Assembly (NCBI GenBank): GCA_027625215.1
Contig: JAQBWJ010000040.1
Location: forward strand, 1-9,219
DNA from: Candidatus Poribacteria bacterium
GTDB taxonomy: Bacteria > Poribacteria > WGA-4E > GCA-2687025
Length of the DNA stretch: 9,219 nucleotides
Reading direction: 5' to 3'
The notes beneath the pieces are model-generated. The model worked only from the letters and a program-made list of their open reading frames with translations. It was not told the DNA's origin and did no database searches. Positions 1-6,515 of the stretch are shown piece after piece. The position numbers and the translations under genes were made by a program. Positions within the stretch are counted from its first letter, which is position 1, and each line of letters opens with the position of its first letter.

Positions 1-1460
1 TGGGCGAACTGTTCCTGCGGGCATTGAAGATGCTCGTCGTGCCGCTGGTGATGCTTTCGATGGTCATGGGCATCACGGGGCTCGGCGATGTGCGGCACAT
101 CGGCTCCATCGGGTGGAGGACGATCCTGTTCTACTCCGTGACAACGGGGTTGTCCGTGCTGGCGGGGTTGATCCTTGTCAACATCGTGCAGCCCGGTTCG
201 GGCATGTCGCGCGGAGAAGACCACGCGGGCGTCGCCTACACGATTGACGCGCAGGACAACCGCACCGTCCACTTCCCCGCCGGTTCATGGGAAAAGAACA
301 AGCCGGAGAACTACGTCGGCAAGTACGTCCTCGTGCTGCCGGAACAGAACGTGCGCGGCACGATTGCCTCCGTCACGGACTCCTCCGCGACCGTCAAACT
401 TTGGGAGGACAAGGACGCTTCGGGCGTCACCTACATCACGTCCGACAGCGGCACGCGGCTGCCGTTCCGTCGGGTGAACGGGCAACTCGTCTCGGCGGAA
501 CCGACCGTGACGGACGGCACAGGCTTTGCGATTGAACTCCCCGTCTCAAGTCGCGTGCAGGGCAAGGAGGGACGAAACGTCGTCAACGCGGTGCGCGATG
601 TCGTGCTCGACATGGTTCCAACAAACGTGTTCGACTCGATGGCGAAGATGGACGTGCTGCCGCTGATCGTGTTCTCGCTGCTGTTGGGCGCGGTGTTGAC
701 GGTGCTCGGCGAACGGGGTCGCCCCGCCATCGAGGTCGTTTCGTCGCTGAACGACGCGATCATGCGGTTGGTGCAGTGGGTGATGATCGTCGCGCCTGTC
801 GGTATTTTCGGGCTGTTGGCGGGGCGCATCGGCAGCGAGGGCGGGTTCGACGGCATGTTGCCGGAACTGATGGCGGTCGGGAAATACAGTTTGACCGTCG
901 TGATCGGGTTGGCGATACACGGGTTCATCACGCTGCCGCTGATCCTCGCGTTTGTCGGGAGACGCAACCCGCTCCACTACGTGAGAGGCATGTCCACCGC
1001 GTTGCTGAACGCCTTTTCCACCGCGTCCAGTTCCGCGACGCTGCCGCTCACGATGAACGGTTGCGAACAGAACAACGGCATCTCGAACCGCACGTCGTCG
1101 TTCGTGCTGCCGCTCGGCGCGACGATCAACATGGACGGCACGGCGTTGTATGAAGCGGTCGCCGTCATGTTCATCGCGCAGGTGTACGGCATCGAGATGG
1201 GGCCCGTCCAGCAGATCGTCGTCTTCCTGACCGCGACGTTAGCCGCCATTGGCGCGGCGGGCATCCCCGAAGCGGGTCTGGTGACGATGGTGATCGTGCT
1301 GAACGCCGTCGGACTTCCCATTGAGGGGATCACGCTCATTCTCGCGGTGGACTGGCTGCTCGACCGTTTCCGCACGACGGTGAACGTTTGGGGCGACGCC
1401 ATCGGCGCGGGCGTGATCGACACATATGAGCGCGGGTCGTCGAGGGCGTCGGTCTCGTAA
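1..1460 (+). CDS. Dicarboxylate/acidic amino acid:cation symporter (DAACS, EAAT-like), 5' partial
   Basis: Inner-membrane secondary transporter of the glutamate/aspartate/dicarboxylate:Na+ or H+ symporter family. The frame is open from base 3, and residues before the TTG at 24 (GELFLRALK) continue the conserved TM2 motif, so the gene starts outside the window and TTG 24 is not the start. Numbering from that TTG: HP1 loop TASSSATLP (about 333-341), TM7 NMDGTALYEAVA (369-380), HP2 AAIGAAGIPEAGLVTM (407-422), TM8 DWLLDRFRTTVNVWGD (443-458). By alignment to GltPh, N369 and D371 match N310 and D312, D447 matches D394, R450 matches the carboxylate-binding R397, and N454 matches N401. Retention of R450 favours an acidic substrate over a neutral one. 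The motifs look closer to animal EAATs than to GltPh. Odd: about residues 61-185, between TM3 and TM4, hold roughly 100 extra polar residues predicted to be extracytoplasmic. Family certain; exact substrate inferred. Confidence 0.95.
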   Translation, partial: GELFLRALKMLVVPLVMLSMVMGITGLGDVRHIGSIGWRTILFYSVTTGLSVLAGLILVNIVQPGSGMSRGEDHAGVAYTIDAQDNRTVHFPAGSWEKNKPENYVGKYVLVLPEQNVRGTIASVTDSSATVKLWEDKDASGVTYITSDSGTRLPFRRVNGQLVSAEPTVTDGTGFAIELPVSSRVQGKEGRNVVNAVRDVVLDMVPTNVFDSMAKMDVLPLIVFSLLLGAVLTVLGERGRPAIEVVSSLNDAIMRLVQWVMIVAPVGIFGLLAGRIGSEGGFDGMLPELMAVGKYSLTVVIGLAIHGFITLPLILAFVGRRNPLHYVRGMSTALLNAFSTASSSATLPLTMNGCEQNNGISNRTSSFVLPLGATINMDGTALYEAVAVMFIAQVYGIEMGPVQQIVVFLTATLAAIGAAGIPEAGLVTMVIVLNAVGLPIEGITLILAVDWLLDRFRTTVNVWGDAIGAGVIDTYERGSSRASVS

Positions 1461-1595
1461 GTAGAGACGTGAGGAGCGAGGAGTGAGGAGGATACCGGAC
1501 GATCCTCCTCCGGCGCGTTCGCTTGATTGCTTCTCGCCCTCTCGCCCAGTCACTCCCCACTCCTCTTTTCTCACTTCTTCCTACTAACGTGGACT
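1461..1595. repeat. Low-complexity spacer with inverted purine/pyrimidine tracts and a hairpin
   Basis: The spacer starts with a purine-rich tract of GAGGAG/GAGTGAGGAG-type units (1470-1493) and ends with a pyrimidine-rich tract (about 1533-1582) that is its approximate reverse complement. Inside, GAGGAGGAT (1485-1493) pairs perfectly with ATCCTCCTC (1502-1510) over an 8-nt loop. No T-run follows, so it is not a standard intrinsic terminator, although it sits just after the symporter stop and could attenuate transcription. The arrangement resembles a small dispersed intergenic repeat, but no second copy is visible in this window. Confidence 0.45.
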
Positions 1596-2261
1596 ATGGC
1601 GAGCATTCTCGATCTGGACGAGCGGCAGCGGCTTCTCAAGAAATACGCGATGAACCTGATTCGGCTGAGTCGTGGGTTGCCGATCTCCGAATCGACGCGC
1701 ATCCTGTTCAAAGAACTTGTGATGGAAGCGTTGATTTGGGGCGTCGAAGTCATCAAATATGAGGGGTTCCGCGACGAGACGCTCGCCAAAGTCTGCGAAG
1801 AGGGCATGTGCGAGGGCTATCACTGGCTGCTTGTGCAGCGGATTCACGCCGTTGACGCTCGCCGCTACGATGAGCCGTCCGTGCGCGCCGCGATCTCAGA
1901 CGCCACCTACGCGGAACTGCGTCATGGGTACGACAACTTGCTCGCCGTCGTGACGATCACCGCGCCGTTGTCGCTGCCGTTCCGCAACGCGGCGCACGGA
2001 CTCGGCGCGTTGGACGAGACGCTGCGCGCGTTGGGCGGCGACGAAGAACGGCTTTGGTCCGCCATCGCGTTGAAAAGCCTCTGGGACGCGACACATCTCC
2101 CCGACGAGCGCGAACCGACCCCGCTCGAACTGGAGAGGGTGTTCGACCCGTTCAAAGACGACACGGAACGCTCGGCATTCATTGGGTGGAACGCTTCCGC
2201 GCAGAAGTACTTGGCGCAGCGGTTCGATCAAGAGGTGTTGGGTGTGTACCCGTCGTTGTGA
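1596..2261 (+). CDS. Hypothetical soluble, mostly helical protein (221 aa)
   Basis: I do not recognise the family. The frame stays open further upstream, but the residues before ATG 1596 are encoded by the pyrimidine-rich repeat and have an unnatural composition, so ATG 1596 (MASILDLDERQRLL) is the better start. No clear Shine-Dalgarno sequence precedes it. The product looks soluble and helix-rich, with no signal peptide or transmembrane segment. Charged amphipathic stretches lie at about 7-60 and 135-165, and there are several tryptophans (W49, W77, W154, W163, W198). A YDEP-type turn is at 91-94. Base composition and codon use match the flanking G+C-rich genes. It converges on the damaged membrane-protein gene with only 7 nt between the stop codons, so no dedicated terminator fits between them. 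It may be co-transcribed with the symporter, but nothing ties the two functionally. Coding potential is good; function unknown. Confidence 0.8.
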   Translation: MASILDLDERQRLLKKYAMNLIRLSRGLPISESTRILFKELVMEALIWGVEVIKYEGFRDETLAKVCEEGMCEGYHWLLVQRIHAVDARRYDEPSVRAAISDATYAELRHGYDNLLAVVTITAPLSLPFRNAAHGLGALDETLRALGGDEERLWSAIALKSLWDATHLPDEREPTPLELERVFDPFKDDTERSAFIGWNASAQKYLAQRFDQEVLGVYPSL

Positions 2262-2268
2262 TGAGGCG

Positions 2269-2828
2269 TCACATCGGATCGACGGATTTGCGCCAGTCAG
2301 TCGTTTGGAACAGAATGTCGAGCGCGGGGCGGTCGTCCAGTCTTAGCGAGATCATGTCTTCCACCTGCGCCTCGACCCCAGACGCATCCGCGACGTGCAC
2401 CCGCACGCGGATATTCGTCCGCCTGATCAGGTCGGGCAGTTGGTAGACTTCGTAAAAATCGTCCTCGCCGCCGGGCGGGATGTCGAGGGGCAGCGCGTTG
2501 CGGACGAGGCTGCCGAAGATGTACGCCTCGCGCGCCGGGTACGGCTCCAGTGTCGCCCGATCCGCAGTTCGACGCGGGCGCGCGCCATCGTCGCCGAGCG
2601 TTGTTCGCTGCGGTTGTAGACCCGCAACGACAGGAACACGAGCGAATAGCCGCCGCGTATCACAAACGAGTTCGTCCCCTCCGCGAGCAGTTCCACCCGT
2701 AGCGAGACGCGCTCGTGGCGACCGCGCCGTTCCCGCCAAGGGGGCGTGCCCGCCCACCAGTCCATCGCCCATCGTCCGGCGGCGAGGGTCAGGGCGATGA
2801 CGCTCAGGATGAATGCCCACGTTGCCAT
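2269..2828 (-). pseudogene. Membrane-anchored hypothetical protein, one-base frameshift
   Basis: Two overlapping minus-strand frames make one protein of about 186 aa. The first runs from ATG 2826-2828 (MATWAFILSVIALTLAAG) with a single N-terminal transmembrane or signal-anchor helix at about 3-20, then a basic patch and beta-rich sequence (VFLSLRVYNRSEQ, ARARVELRIG). The second continues with TLEPYPAREAYIFG and ends DWRKSVDPM at 2269. The switch occurs at CCC 2556-2558 (GGG on the coding strand). One extra G there would give RIG-ATLEPYP and restore the full frame. The soluble part resembles a beta-sandwich exposed outside the cytoplasm, but I recognise no named family. The start is 24 nt below the toxin gene, so it could be the last gene of the TA operon. 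The break may be a real mutation or a homopolymer sequencing error; no slippery heptamer suggests programmed shifting. Confidence 0.7.
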
Positions 2829-2852
2829 GTGGTCGTCCGTTGTGGGGTGAAT

Positions 2853-3095
2853 CTAGCGGTACACGTCGCGGCGGTGCATGACGCGGCGTATTTCGATCCC
2901 GTCGCGTGTGATTTGAAAGAATATCACGCGGTAGATGCCGACGCGAAGTCGTTACTCGTCGCGGTCTTGGAGTTTCTTCACGTCGCCGACTCCGGTTTCC
3001 GCGTACGTTTCGACGGCTTGTTCAATCCGGTCGGCAGCACGGGCGGGAAGTTTCAAGAGGTTGCGCGCGGCTCCGCGCGTCCAAGTAACGGTCAG
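2853..3095 (-). pseudogene. RelE/ParE-family toxin with internal stop codon
   Basis: The reading frame gives a RelE/ParE-superfamily mRNA-interferase or gyrase-poison type toxin of 80 codons: TRGAARNLLKLPARAADRI near the N-terminus, KKLQDRDE-stop-RLRVGIYRVIFF in the middle, and the typical end VMHRRDVYR before TAG at 2853-2855. Codon 48 is TAA (TTA at 2952-2954 on the plus strand) exactly where the family has Tyr in the YRLRVGIYRV strand motif, so one substitution from TAC or TAT would explain it. No ATG is available at the expected start. The best candidate is CTG at 3093-3095, overlapping the antitoxin stop as CTGA, which suggests an ATGA overlap degraded by one base. The truncated 47-residue product would lack the catalytic beta strands and C-terminal motif. 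Family assignment is strong; inactivity is inferred from the nonsense codon. Confidence 0.8.
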
Positions 3096-3307
3096 CGGTT
3101 GCCACGACGCCGAAGACGAAGCATCTGCTTGACCTGTTCGTGCGTGAGCACCTCGCCGCGCCGACTTTCCGCGTCCGCCTCGTCGAGTTCCTTCAACACC
3201 GCGTCCGAGAGTTCGCCGTCGTCTATCGGGATACGGGTGAAGCGCGGGTCGTCGGCTAACCGCTTCGGGTCGCGCGTTGTCATTCTCTTTCGGATTCTCA
3301 GCAGCAT
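3092..3307 (-). CDS. Type II antitoxin partner of the RelE/ParE toxin
   Basis: A 71-residue, highly charged protein immediately before and overlapping the toxin frame by 4 nt, the usual antitoxin-first order. The C-terminal part (ELDEADAESRRG, then EVLTHEQVKQMLRLRR) is an acidic helix followed by the HEQVKQML-type tail seen in RelB-like and related addiction-module antitoxins. This end normally wraps around the toxin, while the N-terminal part would bind DNA. Start choice: ATG 3305-3307 has GGAGGG eight bases upstream, whereas the internal ATG at 3281-3283 lacks a well-spaced site. The frame is intact although its toxin is not. Expected role: neutralise a RelE-type toxin and autorepress its own promoter, for which a candidate lies at 3336-3375. 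Exact antitoxin family not determined. Confidence 0.75.
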   Translation of the reverse strand: MLLRIRKRMTTRDPKRLADDPRFTRIPIDDGELSDAVLKELDEADAESRRGEVLTHEQVKQMLRLRRRGNR

Positions 3308-3335
3308 GGGTACTGCCCTCCATCCATCAATGCTC

Positions 3336-3375
3336 CGGTTACGTGAACGATAACCGCGATGGTCTTACATGACAA
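3336..3375 (-). promoter_or_regulatory. Predicted promoter with operator dyad for the TA operon
   Basis: On the minus strand TTGTCA (3370-3375, 5/6 match to the -35 consensus) is followed after exactly 17 nt by TATCGT (3347-3352, 4/6 match to -10). The -10 lies within a perfect 6-bp dyad, CGGTTA 3336-3341 and TAACCG 3351-3356. A repressor bound there would block RNA polymerase, as expected for antitoxin autoregulation. The antitoxin start is about 40 nt downstream of the -10. Confidence 0.55.
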
Positions 3376-3400
3376 TGTTGGTAAGGCGAATCTCTCCCAC

Positions 3401-4341
3401 TTACGGACGTTTGAGGCTGCCCCACATGACCGCCGCTTTGCCGTTCGGTTCAATATCCAACGCCCCGATGGTTCCCCACGACGGAAAGGAGTCGTTCGAC
3501 ATGGGGTTTTGCGTTAAGTTGATCGCGTTCGCGCCGTCCGCATCCATCACGTAGATGTCGGAGTAGACTCGTCCGTTCCCATTCGGTGGGCGCGAGCGCG
3601 GCGACACATAAGCGATTTTCGAGCCGTCGGGCGACCAAGCAGGATATTTGTTGGCGTCGAACCCAAACGTAAGCCGCGCGCGGTTCGCTCCGTCCGTATC
3701 GACCACAAAGATTTGTTCGGAAGCGTCATCATCCCACGATGAAAACACAATCTTCGAGCCGTCGGGCGACCAATCCGGGTGCGGATTTTGGCTAGTGCAT
3801 GGCGTTAGGAACGTTGAGTTTGTGCCGTCCGCAGCCATCACCCAAAGCCCGCCCGCAGCGGCGTACACGATTTTCGAGCCATCGGGCGACCACGCCGGAT
3901 ACATCTCATAACCGGGGCGGTCTGTCAGGTTGATCAGGTTCTCACCGTCCGAATCCACGACGTAGATGTCCGCACCGCCCGCAGCAAGACGGTGCGTGAA
4001 GACGATCTTTTCGCCGACGGGCGACCAATCGAGTGTGTAGTTCCGAGCACCGACAGCGGTCAATTGAACGCGGTTGGAGCCGTCTGCATCCATCTTGAAG
4101 ATTTCGGTGATCTCTCCGGCAGCAGCGGCGAACGCGATCTTTCTGCCGGTGGCGACCATGACGGGTACGCGCCTCCTCCATCCTCGCTGCGCGTGATCTG
4201 CGTGATGTTCGATCCGTCGGGATCCATCGTGTAGATGTTCCCTTCGGAGTGGAAAGCGATTTTGGTCGCGGCGTGCGCGGATAAACCTGCCGTCAGCAGG
4301 ACGGCACACCACGCGAATGTCGACAGTCGATGCCGAGTCAT
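3401..4341 (-). pseudogene. Secreted TolB-like PD40 beta-propeller protein, one-base frameshift
   Basis: ATG 4339-4341, preceded at 7 nt by GGAG, starts a classic signal peptide (MTRHRLSTFAWCAVLLTAGLSAHA). Six PD40/WD40-like TolB repeats follow, each built as KIxF...IYVMDxDGxNxxxLT...YPxWSPDGS. Repeat 1 is in the signal-peptide frame. The reading then moves by one base near plus-strand 4150-4153, and repeats 2-6 are in the second frame to TAA at 3401-3403. One extra base there (SWSP-TGRKIAF) restores an unbroken 313-residue protein. The short tail ends AVMWGSLKRP. Such propellers are periplasmic or extracellular scaffolds; without a partner the ligand is unknown. It stands divergently from the second TA module with 112 nt between the starts. 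As written, translation ends as a 93-residue fragment with one repeat. Decay and a sequencing deletion in a CC/GG run are both possible. Confidence 0.85.
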
Positions 4342-4453
4342 CGCGTTTCTCCGGTCGTGTCACTCCAATGCGCGTCTGAAGTCGAATGAGTGTCGCGCCG
4401 CGTCGGTTCGATGTCAAATTGTGGTAGCCTGAATCGCAGAGAGGACCGCGCGC

Positions 4454-4687
4454 ATGGAAGGCATTCATTTCGTGGAGGATGGTGACGGGAAGAAAAAAGC
4501 GGTTTTGATCGATCTAGAGAAATACGGTGAATTGCTGGAGGACTTCTTTGCTGTGGTGATCTCAGAACATCGACTGACGACTGAGACAGCGATTCCGTTT
4601 GAAGGTGTGGTTGCCGAAATCGCAGCGGAAAGGGTGGAACAGGCGGAGAGATCGAATGTCTCGACTCCCGTATACCGACGCGATTGA
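4454..4687 (+). CDS. Phd/YefM-like type II antitoxin
   Basis: A 77-residue acidic protein starting MEGIHFVEDGDGKKKAVLI, with a GAGG purine tract 9 nt before the ATG. The N-terminal half, with KKKAVLIDLEKYGELLEDF at residues 13-31, matches the beta-strand plus helix core of Phd/YefM-like antitoxins that accompany RelE/ParE toxins. The C-terminal half is a charged helical tail (EIAAERVEQAERSN) that would bind the toxin. In these operons the toxin starts close to or overlapping the antitoxin end. Here a 30-codon remnant overlaps it by 32 nt and no full toxin gene follows. The last residues (STPVYRRD) may be altered by the deletion that removed the toxin. Expected role is DNA binding and toxin neutralisation, now as an orphan. 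Family confidence good; partner inferred. Confidence 0.75.
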   Translation: MEGIHFVEDGDGKKKAVLIDLEKYGELLEDFFAVVISEHRLTTETAIPFEGVVAEIAAERVEQAERSNVSTPVYRRD

Positions 4688-4748
4688 AGATACGATACGC
4701 ATTGTGACCGTTACTGAAGTTGGTCATCGTGGCACCATCTACGACTGA
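4656..4748 (+). pseudogene. Internally deleted RelE/ParE toxin remnant
   Basis: ATG 4656-4658 begins a 30-codon frame that starts MSRLPYTDAIED and ends IRIVTVTEVGHRGTIYD before TGA 4746-4748. The end has the terminal strand and VGHRxxIY signature of RelE/ParE toxins, and the start resembles a toxin N-terminus (YTDAIED). Overlap with the antitoxin 3' end is the normal TA arrangement. A complete toxin is about 85-95 residues, so roughly 55-60 central codons, including the core helices and first strands, are missing while the two ends remain in frame. It is unlikely to be active; whether the miniature peptide is made is unknown. Confidence 0.65.
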
Positions 4749-4897
4749 CCGCCGATATTCTCGTGGGTCAACAGAGCAATCATTTGCCCGCTCATCTCGG
4801 CGGAGAGGACGATGTCCCGAATCCGCCAACATCGCCCCCCTTGTCTTCAAGTGAGAGTGTGACGAACCAACCGAACGAGACCGTCTGTTGGATTCGC

Positions 4898-6403
4898 TCA
4901 AGACTTCCGCAGCCGCACGACATTCCACGACGTCTTCGGCAGCGTCACCGACAACCGCCCGCCCTCGACACGCGGCGGCGCAACCTTGCGCGGGACGACG
5001 TTCTCCGGCTGATCGAACGTGTTCCTCGCCTTGAGGTCGTCGTGCGTCATCGTGAGGTGTTCCTCGACGCCGTACCCGTCGAAGGCGCGTGTGTCCGCGC
5101 TCAGTTCCAACGCGCTTTCGAGGTCGCGGTTGACGGCGAACAGCGTCACCGTCTCGGCGGCTTGATCCCACGTTGCGACCGATTCGAGGTACGGCACTTG
5201 GTCGAACTCGCGGTCGTCGTAACTCGGCGATTGCACGTTCAGGTTCAGCGCGACGCCGCGCCCGTACAACGAGGCGTGCAGGTAGGGGTAGAAGATCGTC
5301 TGACGGTACGCGCCGCCGCTCGTCGCCGTCATGATCGGCGCGATGACGTTCACCAACTGCGCCATACACGCCATTTTCACGCGGTTGGCGTGCTTCAACA
5401 TCGTAATCAGCATCGCCCCGACGAGCAGCGCGTCCTCGAAGTTGTAGATGTCCTCCAACTTGGGCGGCGCGGGGATCCAGTCGGGCACCTTGCGGTCGGC
5501 GGCGTTCGAGTGGTACCAGACGTTCCACTCGTCGAACGACAGCATCATCGTCTTCTTGCTGCGACGACGCGCCTTGATGTAGTCGCAGGTCGCAATGACT
5601 TCCTTGATAAAGGCGTCCATGTTGAGCGATTTGGCGAGGAAGTTCGGCGTGTTGTCGTCGCGGTTGCCGTAGTAAGTGTGCAGCGAGATGTATTCGACGT
5701 GATCGTACGTGTGGTTGAGGACGGTCGCCTCCCATTCGGGGAACGTTCGCATCCCACGACTGGAACTGCCGCACGCGACGAGTTCGATGGACGAATCGAC
5801 CCACTTCATCATCTTGGCGCACTCGACGGCGATGCGCCCGTACTCCTCGGCGGTCTTGTGACCCATCTGCCAGCCGCCGTCCATCTCGTTGCCGAGACAC
5901 CAGACTTTGATGGCGTGCGGGTCGGCGTAGCCATGTCGGACGCGCAGGTCGCTTAACGCCGTGCCGGAGGGGTGGTTGCAGTATTCGACCAACTCCCGCG
6001 CCTCGTCGATGCCGCGCGTGCCGAGATTGACCGCCATCATCGGCTCCGTGCCGACCTTGCGGCACCAATCGACAAACTCGTTCGTCCCGAATTCGTTCGT
6101 TTCGAGCGTCTTCCACGCCAAATCCAACCGTTTCGGACGCGACTCCTTTGGACCGACGCCATCCTCCCAGTTGTAGCCGGAGACGAAGTTGCCGCCGGGA
6201 TAACGCACAATCGGCATGTCGAGTTCGCGCACCATGTCGGCGACGTCGTTGCGGAAGCCGTTCGCGTCGGCGGTGGCGTGACCCGGCTCGTAGATGCCGC
6301 CGTAGACGGCGCGTCCCAAATGCTCGATGAACGAGCCGAACAGTCGGTTGTCGATGTCGCCGATGCGAAAGTCGGGGTGGAGAGTGACGGTCGCGGTACG
6401 CAT
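4898..6403 (-). CDS. abfA: GH51 alpha-L-arabinofuranosidase (intracellular type)
   Basis: A retaining glycosidase that removes terminal non-reducing alpha-L-arabinofuranosyl residues from arabinoxylan- or arabinan-derived oligosaccharides. It has 501 residues, the usual length for bacterial GH51 enzymes, and no signal peptide, so it should be cytosolic. Visible signatures: FGSFIEHLGRAVYGGIYEP (22-40), RYPGGNFVSGYNWEDGVGP (67-85), WCLGNEMDGGWQMG (168-181) with acid/base E173, SLHTYYGN (240-247), LSFDEWNVWYH (288-298) with nucleophile E292, and YRQTIFYPY (366-374). E173 and E292 sit almost exactly where the Geobacillus stearothermophilus enzyme has E175 and E294. The TIM barrel is followed by a C-terminal beta-sandwich ending SWNVVRLRKS. 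Start: ATG 6401-6403 gives the canonical N-terminus; the frame stays open upstream but that extension is non-homologous in appearance. Intact, unlike its downstream neighbours. Confidence 0.96.
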   Translation of the reverse strand: MRTATVTLHPDFRIGDIDNRLFGSFIEHLGRAVYGGIYEPGHATADANGFRNDVADMVRELDMPIVRYPGGNFVSGYNWEDGVGPKESRPKRLDLAWKTLETNEFGTNEFVDWCRKVGTEPMMAVNLGTRGIDEARELVEYCNHPSGTALSDLRVRHGYADPHAIKVWCLGNEMDGGWQMGHKTAEEYGRIAVECAKMMKWVDSSIELVACGSSSRGMRTFPEWEATVLNHTYDHVEYISLHTYYGNRDDNTPNFLAKSLNMDAFIKEVIATCDYIKARRRSKKTMMLSFDEWNVWYHSNAADRKVPDWIPAPPKLEDIYNFEDALLVGAMLITMLKHANRVKMACMAQLVNVIAPIMTATSGGAYRQTIFYPYLHASLYGRGVALNLNVQSPSYDDREFDQVPYLESVATWDQAAETVTLFAVNRDLESALELSADTRAFDGYGVEEHLTMTHDDLKARNTFDQPENVVPRKVAPPRVEGGRLSVTLPKTSWNVVRLRKS

Positions 6404-6466
6404 TTGTGGTGGCGTCCTTTCGGGAGAAGCCTTATCCTCAGAAATGTCGGGGGAGATGCGGTGGTC

Positions 6467-6496
6467 ACGATAGCGCAGATAGGAGGGTTTCGCCAA
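6467..6496 (-). promoter_or_regulatory. Possible promoter of the arabinofuranosidase gene
   Basis: On the minus strand TTGGCG (6491-6496) and TATCGT (6467-6472) are separated by 18 nt and lie about 65 nt before the ATG. Each hexamer matches 4 of 6 sigma-70 consensus positions. The same TATCGT -10 occurs in the better-supported TA promoter. A leader of about 55-60 nt would follow. It would allow expression independent of the nuclease-like gene upstream. Confidence 0.35.
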
Positions 6497-6515
6497 GCAC
6501 GTCGCGTCGCTTTGG

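Noticed and set aside
2952..2954. TAA of the toxin as a recoded or suppressed codon
   Set aside because: No sign of an alternative genetic code elsewhere: TAA ends several other genes in the window normally.
4140..4165. Programmed -1 ribosomal frameshifting in the propeller gene (and at 2556-2558 in the membrane gene)
   Set aside because: Both need a -1 move, but no X-XXY-YYZ slippery heptamer or obvious stimulatory hairpin is present; a one-base deletion is simpler.
4749..4803. CCGCCGA / TCGGCGG inverted repeat just after the toxin remnant
   Set aside because: Only 7 bp with a 41-nt loop in G+C-rich sequence; expected by chance and without a T-run.
4763..5956. A 397-codon plus-strand open frame opposite the GH51 gene
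   Set aside because: Antisense shadow of a confidently identified enzyme, with Arg/Val/His-biased composition and no motifs.
4338..6116. A 592-codon open frame on the minus strand overlapping the GH51 gene and reaching into the propeller gene
   Set aside because: It is out of frame with the GH51 gene, arginine/histidine-rich and without any family motif; a G+C-rich shadow frame.
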